From the NCBI GenBank assembly GCA_025449115.1, contig JAHLKC010000036.1, forward strand, positions 1 through 64,000: DNA of 64,000 bases, read 5' to 3'. Position 1 is the first letter of the stretch. Each line of letters starts with the position of its first letter. The position numbers and the translations under genes are program-made. Positions 25,001 through 37,751 of this stretch are shown here, one piece after another. Under the pieces are notes generated by a model. The model was not told the origin of the DNA. It ran no database searches and saw only the letters and a list, made by a program, of their open reading frames with translations. The stretch is from Chytridium lagenaria (taxonomy: Eukaryota > Chytridiomycota > Chytridiomycetes > Chytridiales > Chytridiaceae).

Positions 25001-25863
25001 AGTAGAAGGAAAAGCATGGAAAATAGTCATAGTGTGGTTCAGTCACAGCAATGTGCGATGATAAAAGCAATGCTTGCTTAAAGTTCTGAGCGAGTTTTTT
25101 TAAAGCTCACAACGCAAAACCACCTTCTAAATCAGGTCATTCACCAAAGCTGCTCTTAGCTTCGCATAAGCCCCCGCAACACACGCATATTAGCTCAACG
25201 TCCTCACCTCATTCGATGCATCCGGCATATCACACATAGCTCCAACCCTATCGACAAGCACAACCACAACCTCAATTATGTCCTCTACTCGCCGCAAGAT
25301 GCAACCCCAACAACCCCGCCGAATTCACCGGTTTATTCACTTTACCCCCTTATCCACCACCTCCAACAATCCCTCCACATCGCCCACTGTGCATGCATGC
25401 GCGAGCATGGAAACAGGGGTTTGGTCTTGCGGTGGAGACGTGGGACAGGATGAGCTGATAGCGTGAGGATGGTGTCCGAGTCTGAGGAGAGATGGAGGGA
25501 TTCGGGGACGTGGTTGTGGAATACCATTTGTGGGGGGGTGGGGAGGCAAGGGGTGACGAGGATGAGACCGTCGCTTGGGTGATGGTTTTGGTGCTGCAGA
25601 AGAAGGAAGGTTTAGTTTATAGAGTTCTTTTGTCGAGGAAATACATGTGGAGTTGGAGGGGAGGTTGAACGCGAAGGGTTGGGTATCCACCACCGCAATA
25701 GACACGCGATCTTTCCCCTTACACCAACCCTCCTCCCATTCCACATCCTGACACACAGATGATGGTAACTTATCAACAGCATCAAATGGAGATCTCGCGC
25801 TCACCTTCCACCTCCGTCATCCCCATTCTCCATCGTCATCATCAAGGTCGCAGTATCAGCCAT
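22026..25863 (-). CDS. Ankyrin-repeat / dysferlin-type (DysF) / RING-finger protein
   Basis: Several exons with frame breaks; probably one gene. Start MADTATLMMTMENGDDG at 25863. Ankyrin repeats span about 25400-24550: MLAHACTVGDVEGLLEVV, NSAGLLGLHLAASRG, LIKAAYNGHADVVSFFV, DGWTALHNCASRGFYSAAV, NAASKGFIDIIQLLLTSYA, DSAYDLAAQSEE. A DysF/Pex-type motif follows at 24330-24150: WRIDLKHP, DGDGWEYAREVD and RRRRWIRVRKMR. Next are a helical segment (DYIVRAELALESLRSAVLKA), an acidic/Ser-rich stretch, a C-x2-C...H-x3-C zinc element (CPVCQTALDG...HVAECL, about 22390) and a C-terminal ZNRF-like RING (ECVICFNEM, then RIARLNCLCIYHEPCIEAWF, CPVHYK, stop 22026). DysF modules bind membranes and RING fingers are E3 ligases, so a membrane-linked ubiquitin ligase is inferred. 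An in-frame TGA sits at 22125-22127 inside the RING. Confidence 0.7.
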
Positions 25864-26285
25864 CTTCAAGCAACTTGTGAGAGGGCTCAAAAAAAAACAC
25901 ACCCAAGCACAACCGCACAAAATAGAAATTTTCACACTTGGAAACCTTGGCTTTGGAAGGAGCTGCGTGATAAATACCATGGCCGAAAAGCACACCCTTC
26001 CAATTTGAAAAAAAACTCCTACTTCACAATATCTTCACCACTTTAAGAAAAGATAAACATCACTTTTACATTCGAAGAAAAGAAACTACACGAGAGAGAG
26101 AGTAGAGTACAGTGTAAAATCAATTCAAAGACATTCGTTGACTGGCTGGCATCAATCAAAAAAAAACAGAACTAAAAAAAACAGAAAAACTCCACTCAAA
26201 AACCCCCACGAAACTTTTTTTAAAAAAACAAGAAAAATAAAGGTAAGGGGGTGTATCTAAAATCCAACAAAAAACCTCTATCCCC
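25864..26285. other. Intergenic spacer
   Basis: A-rich DNA between the ankyrin/RING start and the NNT stop, with a short GAGA run near 26095 and poly-A tracts. It should hold the ankyrin/RING promoter and the NNT polyadenylation region. No gene is seen. Confidence 0.5.
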
Positions 26286-29200
26286 TCACTTCTTCCCCTT
26301 ATCAAAATACGCCGCAAGCGTATCCCTCAACCCATCACAAGTATTTCTTCGCATCCCCAAACAACATCTTCGTGTTGGGCTTAAAGAAGAGCGGATTCGG
26401 TACATCCGCATACCCACTCGCCATAGATCGTTTCATCACAATCACTTGCTTGGACTTTACAAAAATGAGTTAAAAAAAGCTGGTTTAGGTGGTATGTCGT
26501 TACCTTCCAAACATGGAGAACAGGGCATGCCAGCAATACTGCTACCAGGGTTCCATAGCAAGGGGTTGACCGTGTCGTTGGCGCCAATAACAAGGGTGAC
26601 ATCGGTCTCCCCAAAATCTTCATTGATTTCCTCCATCTCGAGGACACTAAAAGAAAAAAAAGAAGCGTTACTTTACAAAATGACCACGGTAGAAAAAAAA
26701 AAGTAGCTCAAAAAAGGGGGATAACAAAAGTCCCCAACCAAAACAATTACTCAATCGACTCACCTCATAGGGCACACCCGCCTCAGCCAACAACACATCA
26801 ACTGTCCCGGCATCCGCCCCGCAACAGGATGAATCCAAACCTCACCTTCACCCCTTTACTCGTCAACATCTTGACCACATCCGCAATAGCATACTGCGCT
26901 TTAGCCACCGCAAGTCCATATCCAGGCACAATAATCACACTCTCAGCGCTCGCAAGATCTTCAACAACATTCTCAATCGCCGTGTTCTTGGATCGGACCC
27001 GTCTTGGCGGATTCGGCGGCAGCGTCCGATGCAACAGTGGAGGCTGTGGACCAGGTACGCCAAAGATGACCGACCAGATGGATCGGTTCATGGCTTTGCA
27101 CTATTGAAGAAAATGAATTAGGCGAGGAGAATGCACATTTCACGGTAATAAAAATTATACTTACCATGATGTATGAAAGAATAGCTCCAGAGACACCAAT
27201 CAAACTTCCAACAGCCGTAAGCAGATCATTACCTAACCCCCGGAATCAGTAAACACAATACAAACCAGTAAAAAAAAAAACAACAAAAACAAACAAACTC
27301 ACCCAACATAATCCCTCCGCACAAAGCGCCCACCCCGAATAACTATTCAACACCGTAATCACAACCGGCATATCCGCACCTCCAATACTCGCCGTCAAAT
27401 GATATCCTTTCGCAAAACTCAACGCCGTATTCGCCACCAAACACAACAACCCAATTCCAGGTGACGCCCCTAAGAACCCAACAAGAATCCCAGCATTCGC
27501 CGCCGCCATCCCAATATTAATCAAATGCTTGTTGGGAAGATTCATCGGTTTAGACGACATCTGACCAGCGAGTTTCCAATACGCCACAAGGGATCCCGTG
27601 AACGTGACACCACCAATAAAGGTTCCAAGATACGCAATGACTCTTGGCAGCGCATCAACAGAGGGATGAACGACAAAGGACGCAACAGACGTCAACACCG
27701 CAGCGAGACCGACAACCGAGTGAAGCGCGGCAACGGTTTGTGGGAGTTCGGTTGGTGTGACGCGACGACCAAAGTAGACACCAATGGCGGCACCCGCGAC
27801 GTGAGGAGGGCGAATTGGGCAAGGACCCAGACGGGGAATTGGACGGCGATAAGGGAAGCGGCAATGCCGGAACCGACACCGAGCATGCCGAGGAGGTTAC
27901 CGGCACGGGCGGTGGATTGGGAGGCGAGACCTTGGAGGGAGGCGATGCAGAGGAGGGAGGAGGCGAGGTCTGATATTCAAAAAATAATGTTAATTTAAAG
28001 CCCACAGGTAAATGAAAAGACGGGAAAGAAAAAATAACGAAACATCAAAGTCAACACACAAGACTTGAAAGCAACAAACAAAAACAACACTTACATCCAG
28101 CCTGGACAACCCCCGCAGCTCCCGTAACAGCAGCCCAAACAAATCCACCTCCAAACACAGCCGCCGGTGCCAAATACATCCAAGCATAATCATCCGCATC
28201 CCCCTCCCTCTTAAACATATCCAACATGCGTTGACTCAACACGAATCCTCCAAACACATTAATGTTGGCAAGAAGCACAGAGATGGCGGCGAGGAGTTGC
28301 GCAAAAGTGTAAGGAACGAGTCCACCACCCATGTAGAACATGCCGCCGACACCGACAATGCCCGAGATGGCGTTGGTGACGGACATGAGGGGGGAGTGGA
28401 GGGCGGGGACGACCTGGGAAGAAGAAATGTTTTAGCATCACTACCGCGTGGAAGGTAAAAAATAAAAAGCAAGAAAATAATAATAATAAATGCAAGGGAC
28501 TAGACGGCAACGAGGAAAAAAAAAATGAGAGATATCTCACCCCCCACACCACCCTATACCCAATCAACCCAGCCAACGAAAACGTCGTCATACTGCTCAT
28601 AAACGCCTGTCCCGTCACCTTCCCCAACACCATCAACGCCCCAACCCCAGCACTCAACGCGACAACCTCCTTTGTTTTCTCCTGAAACGAGGTCAAAGCC
28701 ACCACCTCAACCTTGGCCTCCTCCTTCTTTGGTGGTGGTGCCACTCCAAGGGGTTTAGGGGGCGGCGGGGGGATGATTTCACCGCTATGAAGAACAAGGG
28801 AACCACGGGTGACTTCGTCTGTGTGGTCAATGTGGAAATGACCGTTGCCGCCAATAGAGAGGAGGAATTTTGTGATATTGTTGGAGTAGAGGGTCGAAGA
28901 TTGGGTTGGGAGACGGCTGGGAAAGTCAGTGTATCCTTTTGATGAGAGTGATTAGTATAAATGGATGAAAATATGTTAAAGTAATTGTAATGGCTTACCG
29001 ATGATCTTGACGCCGTTGTCGGTTACAATCAGTTCCCCAGGTTTGGTAAGCTCGCAGTTACCCCCTGCTTCAGAAGCCAAGTCTACAATGACAGATCCTT
29101 GCTTCATGGCTGCCACCATCTCTTTTGTAATCAATTTGGGAGCTGGCTTTCCAGGAATAAGAGCCTAACACGACAAAAACGATATTAAATTGAATCAGTT

Positions 29201-30489
29201 TGCAACTCTTCACGTCAAAAAAAGTTAACAAAAGTACTCACCGTAGTAATGACAATATCCACCTCCTTACACTGCTCCATAAACAACTTCATCTCCGCCT
29301 CAATAAATTCCTTTGACATCACCTTTGCATACCCACCTCCACCATCTCCACTCTCCTCCACACCCGTCACCTCCAAAAACTCTGCTCCAAGACTCTCCAC
29401 CTGTTCTCTCGCAGCGCTTCGTGTGTCAAAAGCTCGCACGATTGCTCCAAGACGACGGGCGGTGACAACAGCGCTAAGGCCTGCTACACCGGCTCCAATG
29501 ATGAGGACTTTACCGGGTGGAATCTTGCCGGCAGCGGTGATTTGACCAGTGAGGAAACGGCCGAATTCGTTGGAGGCTTCGAGGACAGCTTTGTAGCCGG
29601 CAATATTGGCCATAGAACTGATTGGAATTAAAATAAATCAGTGAGATAGATATTCGGATGACAGCAGTTGGATTGCACCATCGCTGCGTAGGTAGTCATA
29701 GTATAGTATGGCACTTGAAGAGTCGAAATATTTGTATCAACACGTGATCCACGTACGCTCCATAGGATGCCCTCGGCGATTCTACGTAACAGCAGGAAAA
29801 GAAAACCATGTTCGCCTACGGCGAGACAGATAAATTTAAATTCTCTTCATGCCCGCCTTACGGCAAATATGATCTCTTTGGTGAATGTTTGTAACAACCG
29901 CAAATGAGAAATCATCATCCTATTATGCAAAGCTATTTAACTCACCTCAAAGCATCAAAGACCTGGGCTCTCGAAATTCTTGGAATCATCTCCATTGCCA
30001 AGAGAGTAGCTCTCTTCTTCCTCAAAGCGTCGACCAACTGCTCATTTCTTCCCTTGTAAACAAAAGAAATGACATTAACGTCATCCTTGACTTTTGCAAC
30101 CTCCTCGAGACCAAAACCCCTGACACCGAGGACGACATCACTCTTCAAGGCATCATCTCTCTCCACAATCTTTCCACCGGCCTCGACATACATGGCATCA
30201 GTGAAACTGGCCTTGACACCTGCACCCTTTTCAATGTGAACGGCCTTGAACCCTTTTTGAGTAACAAGGCCGTGTTGGAGGGTGTGAGAGAGACACGGTT
30301 CTCTGAGGGAGTGTGCTCACGAGGGACACCGATGGTGAGGTTTGTGTAAGGGGTGCCTTGGGGAGACTTGGGGTCGGTGGTGGTTGTCGCAAAGGAACGG
30401 AGGGTGAAACGGCTGCGGAAGAGGAGGGTTTGGGTTTGGGTGATGGGACGGTGGGCGCGGAAGGCGAGGGCTGCGGACATGAGGGTCAT
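26286..30489 (-). CDS. NNT: Mitochondrial proton-translocating NAD(P) transhydrogenase
   Basis: Inner-membrane enzyme coupling hydride transfer from NADH to NADP+ with proton movement. Exons: 29946..30489, 29242..29617, 28999..29164, 28541..28935, 28095..28413, 27303..27969, 27164..27232, 26764..27100, 26504..26646 and 26286..26454. An Arg/Ser-rich leader ([14 protein letters not shown]) precedes domain I ([55 protein letters not shown]). The membrane domain includes [37 protein letters not shown] and [20 protein letters not shown]. Domain III has [32 protein letters not shown] and [19 protein letters not shown]. The order I-II-III in one chain is the animal type. One-base breaks occur near 26348, 26525, 26790, 26836, 27310 and 30290. 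Start chosen at ATG ACC CTC ATG; other upstream in-frame starts are possible. Confidence 0.95.
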
Positions 30490-32931
30490 GATGTGAGTGT
30501 TTGGTATGGGGCTTCTTTTTTTAGGAGTCACGGTTTTAGGCCTTGGGACTGGTTTTTGTCCTTTATGGCACAGCAAGCAAGAGTTTGGACGTTGGGCGTG
30601 AGGGAGGGCAAAGGAGAGCTACTGTGTGAAGAAGCCGATGGAATGAAGTGTTTCACGTTTAAAATATGAAAACGCGTAGAATGATGATGGGTTGGTCCCT
30701 AGAGTCCGGTGCCGGTCTCCACTCCACTTCTGAACCGGGATGGTACAAGAGCAGAGGGTTGGACGGATTGGATGGTCGAGGAGACGGACAAGGAATGAAC
30801 GACGGATGAATGGATGGATGAATGGATGGATGAGATGGAAGTTGACGATGATGAGCTGTCTGTCTGCTGGATGTTGAAGAGTTGAGTGAGTTTATGCAAG
30901 GGAGATAGAATGATGTCCTTTCCAACACTTTACAACTTTCTTTTCCAAAAGAGATGGACAAAAGATGTTTAGGACCGGCTGATTTTAATTTAATAATGAA
31001 TTTTCAAGGCGGAAGGTTGGGTGAATCCCATTGGTTGCTGTCTGATGCATTATCAAATAAGAAAGGTATATACCAAGGTATCTACCGAAGAGATGAAACA
31101 GACCGACCGCTGTATATATGTAACTGAATGAATATTCGGCTGTTTAACAATTGGCCGATGATAAATAAATAAATAAAAAATGCAGATGGATAAGATGGAT
31201 GTGCTACTGCTAGTCTGCTATGTATAATAAATAATAATAAATATATTAGGGATATATATGAACGTTTTTTTTACGATGATGACATAATACACTCGTCATT
31301 ACAATAATGTCTTTTTGTTTATTTATTAAATAGTACTGTCTATGTATGATCTATTTAAATACCTGTTATCGAATCAGATATGTGCCTACTGGTAAATAGT
31401 AATACTGTCATTCATGTGGATGATCGATATTCGCTATCCCTTTCTTCCTCATCATCATCACCATGCATCCCATCGCGGTTACTACAGACTTTGAGTAAGA
31501 TAACATACATACTTGATGGTGATGATGATGATGATGATGAGACAGCTGTGGGTGTCTACACTCAACAGGTGGTTTGTGTGTTGCTTTTTTTTTTTGTTGG
31601 ATCAACGGGTATCAGTGGATACCAGATGTCATTTGTAATCGTCGCATGAACCTATTACGCGAGTATCAAGCATACACCGGATTGAATGGATTCTTTTCGA
31701 TAAATATCATGCCCGATCATCTCGGTCATTCAGGATCTCAAGTTGTTACAAACACTTTATTATTCATGTTTTTTCTCGATATAGAATATTATTCCGCTCT
31801 TTTGCCCCTATTAGGCTATTCAATTTTATTCGTGTGAATGTGATTTGCAAGATAAGGAAAAGAGTTGAAAAAATGTCTTGGATATGGTCGTTATCTTTGA
31901 CATGCAACAAAGCTTTTATCATGTCAATGGACTTTTCTTATCTTGTTCTCTACCTCGTTTTAATAGCACCCCCAACTTGGCCTTTGTATTACAAGAAGCG
32001 TTTGTATTACCAGAAAACGATTTCCTTTTTTAGGCAAATAGATTCCAATAATAATCCTCATAATTCTATAAGAGTGATCAGGGGCAACATCTTTAGTAAA
32101 GTTGGGTTGGTGATTTCGAACAATTTGCGATAGAGTTTACACATCAAGAGTTTATCGTTGATATTTGTTAAGTCAAATGGGACAGAAAAAGTATATGTAT
32201 CTGCCTATGAACTTCATTGCACGTCCAGTACTTGTACCGGTCATATCACCCAATTCTTCTAAACAACATATTATATATATACAGAGGAAAAGAAAAAGAA
32301 AATAATGTCTTCATTCACCACTTTGTATTTCACCCATACATGTTTATTTTATTTCCCCCTCCAATAATACTTTGCCACAAAGTAAAACTACAAAGAATGA
32401 CAGTATAAGCATTTGATTTAGTATTGCGGGAACAGAACAAAATGAGTGCTGTTGCCAACTTGAGCAACTTTATTTACCTTCAGCAACAACAAGAGGCATG
32501 GTAGCTTCCCAGAAGTCATTCTACGGCCATTTTACCATTTACAGCAATCAGTGATCCATGACTGGCAGAGTATATAATGCGAATCGTTCCGGAGCTACAG
32601 ATGCCGACAGTATCAAGAAAATTAGAATTAAATCTTATGAAATACTAAAACACTTCTAACAAGAGATAGCAGGCTCAATTCATGGATATGCACAAGGAAA
32701 GCTATTCCAGAACAGTTTTTGGCAATTAAAAATGCATTGTACTAGTATTATTAAACACCTGTATGGTTTCAACTGGCAGGCACAATTCCAAGTAGACCAA
32801 AAGACAAGCAAGAGTACCTTATCTTGTGCCCCTCGCAACTTTGTACTCCTAGGTCAAGAGTCAAGCCCTATTCTGACTTCAGTAACAGCGGGGAATTAAG
32901 TTGCTGTGGTTATTGTTCTAATTGTAAATAA
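30490..32931. other. 2.4-kb gene-poor region with simple repeats
   Basis: Upstream of NNT. Holds a GGATGAAT-type tract at about 30795-30835, an A/T-rich stretch (31140-31370) with TAAATAAATAAATAA, and a (GAT)n tract at about 31516-31541. Open frames (for example 31574-31837 and 31834-32133) are biased, unlike known families and lack splice context. I see no supported gene; unidentified repeat remnants are likely between 31800 and 32930. Confidence 0.5.
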
Positions 32932-33331
32932 TGTAGGGGTTACGGGGCTTAATTGTAATTAAATTATAAATATTAATAAAGGGAATTAATCTATAAAGAA
33001 TCGTGATGGAGTCTCCAGCGGTGACAGGGATGTAATTACTACGAAACTTCCATATATTAATGTTAACTACTTCTCGCCATACATGTAGAGGGTGGGGATT
33101 TACACCAGAACTCATGACCCGTAAATCCCTCCAATTACGTATCATAAATAAAACATAAAGCAATAAGGTTAAGGGGATTAACGCTTCCTCAAATGGAATG
33201 AGGAGCTCAATAAACTGATCAACTCAAAACTTAAAATAACGCGTAAACAAATAGGTTCGGGGGAAAATAACTTAGACAAAATAACGAATGTGGGTGAGTG
33301 AAACAAAATAGAAAGATGAATAAACCCAACA
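32932..33331 (-). repeat. Family 1 LTR (3' LTR of copy A)
   Basis: 400-bp LTR with TG...CA ends. It closely matches the reverse complement of the 5' LTR of the plus-strand copy at 47418, sharing variants that the 37752 LTR lacks, such as GGGATGTAATTACTAC. Confidence 0.9.
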
Positions 33332-33362
33332 TTCTCCCCCTCAGCTTTCTAACCTTGCAGTT

Positions 33363-36300
33363 TTAATCAACCACTTTAACCATCCCAAACTTTGCTCGTA
33401 ATTCTTCAAACTTCGTTCTCGGCAAAGCTTTCGTAAACAAGTCTGCAGGTTGCTCTTTCGTGTTCAGGTACTCCACGCGTATTTTCTTCGCGTTAACCCT
33501 ATCTCGTATGACGTGGAACCTTCTATCCACGTGTCGTGAACTTTGCGATATTATCGGCGTGCTGGCGAGGGAATTTGCTGTCGTGTTGTCGCCGTAAATC
33601 ACCGGGGGGTCATTAAACGTATAACCCAACTCCCCCAGAAGTTGGCTAACCCATATCATATGTGACGATGCTTCACTAAGTGAAACATATTCAGCTTCTG
33701 CGGTAGACTGGGCCGTCGTTGCTTGTTCTTCGTTCCCACACCACAGCTCCCCCGTTTAACGTGATCACAAAACCACTCGTTGACTTCATGTCGTCTGGAT
33801 CCGTTCCCATGTCAGCGTCTGCATATCCCACCAATTCCAGCTTGTCCTTTCTAGTATACTGAATTCCCAATTGCTTCGTTTGCTGTAAGTATCCACAAGT
33901 TCGGTAAAGCGCATCCCAATGCGCTGGGTAAGGGTTCTCTTGAAACCTAGCGCTCATTCCAAGCGCGAATGCTATATCAGGTCGAGTTCCAATCATCGCA
34001 TGCATTAAAGATCCAGTGTACTGTCGGTATCCTTGATTCTTCTCGTTCGTTTTCATTATCTCCCCTTCCATGTTCTTCAGGAGTTTCTTCACGGCGTCCA
34101 TTGGAGTATAGTGTAAAAGAGTTTTCGGTAATTCCAGCTTTTGACCCATCGTTTCGATGTATCTCTGCTGGAACACCACAATCTTCCCTTTTACACGATC
34201 ATAGCGACATTGCCACCCCAGGACGTATCGAAAACTTGATGCTCTTGTACCTCGGTAACGTCTCATGAATCGTTTTTCTGATCGATCTAATTCCTCCTTG
34301 CTCGTCGACGCTTCTATGATATCATCGACGTAACTCCCTTCAAGGTGAGATCCTTGCCGTTTCGCTTGTAATAAAGGCATGGATCCGCCGCTGACCTAGT
34401 AAACTTCTCCTCGTCGACTTGGAACGTGTTCAAGTCGGTGTTGAAACACATTGGTGCTTGAACGAGTCCGTAGAGGCTCTTCATGCACAGGCAACCCAGT
34501 CTTCTTCCCTTCGACGACGAATCCTTCTGGTTGTTCGATATAGATCTCATGATCTTCAAGCTTGCCATTCAAGAACGCGGTCTTCACATCGTATTGTCGA
34601 ATCTCCATGTTTTCTTGACAAGCGACCGCAAGCATCACTCTCAACGTTGCTTGCTTGATGACGGGTGCAAATTTCTCGTCATAGTCGATTCCTTGTTTCT
34701 GCGAGTAGCCTTTAGCAACAAATCTCGCTTTTCGTTTATCGAGATTTCCCAACTCATCTCGCTTTGTTTTGTACACCCATCCTGATTTAATAATCTTTCT
34801 CCCTTTAGGTCGGGGAACCAACCTCCACGTTCCCATCTCTACTAAACTTTTCATTTCTTCCTCCATCGCTTTCCTCCACTCGTCCTTTTCCTTCCTACCC
34901 ATCGCTTCCTGGTAGGTCTTTGGTTCGTCGTCATCTTCTAACGATGCCGTGTTTGCTGATGGTCTAACCGTCCAAAACTCTCCAGGCTTCTTCTTGTTCC
35001 GTGATGACCTTCGAAGGGATGTTTCGTATGGCTCATCCAGGTCTTCACGGAAGTTTGGAACTCTTCTTCCACCAGATCGACGAACCGGTAGGTGAGTAAG
35101 GTTCTCTCTTTCTTCATCTTCATCGTCGTCACGATCGGGTGTATGATAACTAACATTATCATCATCTTCATCTCAGAGTCTTCGTCGTTTACCGCCGTAT
35201 CAAGTTCACTTCCACCAGAGCTTGACGAGTCTGTAGAGTAATCCGGTAAGTCTAGGTCGTTTTTCCATTCTTGAACCTCCCCTTCAAACTTTGATTCACC
35301 CTTCTCTGCTTCCGCCGCCATTACTTCCTCGTTAAAATCACTGACTTGCTTCTAACAACTTATTCGATTGTAGATCCCAAAGGCGATAGCCCAGCGGCTC
35401 ATACCCAACGAGAGCACACCGTCGTGCGTTAAAGTCTCCCTTCTTTCGTTGCTGCTTGGGTATCAAGACAAGTGCCAGGCAACCCCAACCACGAAGTCTC
35501 GACAAGTCAGGTTTCACTCCAGCGAATCTCTCAAGTGGCGTTGCATCTTGTTCGTTCGTTCGGGTTGGTGATCCGTTAATGAGGTAAGCTGCAGCCATCA
35601 CGGCTTCACCCCAAAAACGCGTTTCGAGTTTTGAAGAACTTAACATGCTTTTAGACCTCTCGTTCAAGGTCCTGTTCATCCGTTCGGCAACACCGTTCTG
35701 TTGCGGTGTGTAAGGCATGGTGAACGTAAGTCGAATCCCATGCTCTAAGCACCAATCCTTCATTAGTTTGTTGTTAAATTCGCCGCCGTTGTCTGCTACG
35801 ATTTCAATGAGCTTCCTTTTGATTTTCTTCTCGGCTTCTTCTTTAAAACTTTTGATGTACTTGAATGACTCATTCTTCTTCTTGCACAGGTAAACGGTAA
35901 CGTAGTTTGTCGCGCTGTCGACGATGGTGAGGAAGTAACGTGCGCCGCCATTTGACGCGGTCTTCATAGGTCCAACGATATCGACGTGGACTTTCTCGAG
36001 AGGGTCCTTGGCTTTCAGCTCGTCGGGTTTGTCAGGAAATGATGTCCTTGTCATTTTCCCATCAACACAACCCTCACACAGGTAAGTGTCTTCTTCATTC
36101 GTCATCTTGACCCCCTTTGCCACCTTCATTAACTTCTTCACTCCCTTCTTTCCTAGATGACCCATCCGCAAGTGCCACTGGTGCGGTGTCAGAGACTTCT
36201 CGGCCTTTGCTGAGGCGGTGCTTGGCTTGAATTCGATGACTTGATCAAGGTAAATGAGATTCTCTTTGCTGCTGTAGGTAAACGTTGCAAGTGCTTGTGC

Positions 36301-37634
36301 TGACGGTTCTTTCTTTGGTTTAAGGTCGTATCCGTCGTCCTTCGGGAATATGTCAAGATCCTTCTTCCTCGCCATCCCAAGCGAGATCAGGTTCCGTCCG
36401 ATGTTTGGTACGTATAAGACGTTCTTGAGTATTAACGTTCCTGTTCTTTCACCGTTTCTAATCTTCACTTCACAGTCACCAACTCCACGGGATTCAAGAT
36501 TGCTATTGTTGTCGGCAGTGCTGATGTTGCACTGGATGGAGCGGTAGTTCGACAGGATGTTGCGCTGGAACGTCATGTGGTGAGTGGCTCCAGAGTCTAA
36601 CATCCATCTGGTGTCTCTAGTCTGCGGACCGCCTTCCGAGCTCATGTTGACGGTAGGTACTGCTGCAACGAATACCACAGGATTTCCTCCGTTGTTGATG
36701 TTCTGATTGTTGTTTTGGTTTGCCAGGTTTGCATTAGGTCCACGATTCCAACCACCTCGGCCTCGACCTCCTCTTCCGCGTCCTCCTCGACCACGGAAAC
36801 CACCGCGACCTCTTCCTCGGAAAAACCCTCTTCCTGCAGCCGCAGGTTGAGCTTGAGGTTCGTTGTCTCTTTCATTTCTGTTGTCGTTATTTCTTCTCGC
36901 GCTCCAGCAGTCTCTTGCTAAGTGACCTTTCTTTCCGCAATTGTAGCATTCTCGGTCCTCGCCGCCGCGGTGTCTTTGTTGTTGATTTTGTAGCGTCCTG
37001 CAGCGTGAGCCTGAGCGCCTTCATTCTCTTCATTTTCTTTCTTTCTCTCTTTCAGTTTCGTTTCATGGTCTAACAGCTTTCCAACGACATAGGCATAGTC
37101 AGCCTCGGCTTTAGGTTCGTTCTCGAGGAGGTTGACGATGATGTCGTATGCTTCAGGGAGGGTCGTCAAGAGGATGGAGATGTGTTGCGGGGTTGCCGTG
37201 TCTTCCCCCGCTGCCTTCAGTTGCTGAATGGTTGACGAGACCTCCGCGATGTAAGTCTTAAGTCATCATCTTCTTTCATCTTCAAGTTCGTGAGTTTGCG
37301 TCTAATCGCTTTCTGTTCGTCTGAGCCTTTCTCTCATAGGTCTCGATGATTTTATCCCAAGTCGCTTTGCCGTGATTCATCCTGTATCAACGGTAGATGA
37401 TGTCGTGAACTCTTGATTCGATTCTGCTTTTGCTTTCATGTCCAGGTCTTCTTCTTCTAACCTAGTCTTCTTTTCGGCATTTGTAGGCGTGTCAACGACT
37501 GCATAGGGCGTCCAGCCCTTCTCGACGATCTTCCAAAGGCCTTTGCCTTTCAAGTACCCGATCATGCGGTACTTCCAGATGTGGAACTGTGTCCCATCAA
37601 ACATCACCGGTTTGTCGTCGTTCTCTTTCGTCAT
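33363..37634 (-). pseudogene. Copia gag-pol polyprotein, family 1 copy A (frame-broken)
   Basis: Single gag-pol frame broken by a few indels. From the N-terminus: gag start MTKENDDKPVMFDGTQFHIW (37634), CCHC knuckle CYNCGKKGHLA (about 36945), RGG-rich linker, protease RWMLDSGATHHM (about 36590), GAG-pre-integrase with HQWHLRMGHLG, integrase with DIVGP, IVADNGGEFNN and the NGVAERMNR region (36010-35650; catalytic D, D, E visible), reverse transcriptase (WVYKTKRDELG, QYDVKTAFLNG, GSYVDDIIEAS), then RNase H (GYADADMGTD, YGDNTTANSLAS, ADLFTKALP, stop 33363). The 36678..35338 protease-integrase frame is uninterrupted, so the copy was recently active or the breaks are sequencing errors. Confidence 0.92.
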
Positions 37635-37751
37635 CTTCTCGTGTTGACAGCTTGCTTTCTTTCTTGGGATAAATGCTCTTTTCTCTTTTACTCTTCGGCC
37701 CTCAAATGGATCGATTCACTCCTCCTTCCAACCAGGTGAAGTGCTACCACT

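Noticed and set aside
22026..30489. Programmed frameshifting or stop-codon reassignment as an explanation of the breaks
   Set aside because: Shifts go in both directions, fall in many unrelated genes, and often lie in homopolymers; TGA, TAA and TAG all act as normal stops in eL8, COQ8 and NNT.
31574..32133. Two overlapping plus-strand open frames upstream of the Copia cluster
   Set aside because: A/T-rich, without conserved motifs or splice context; more likely noncoding or old repeat.
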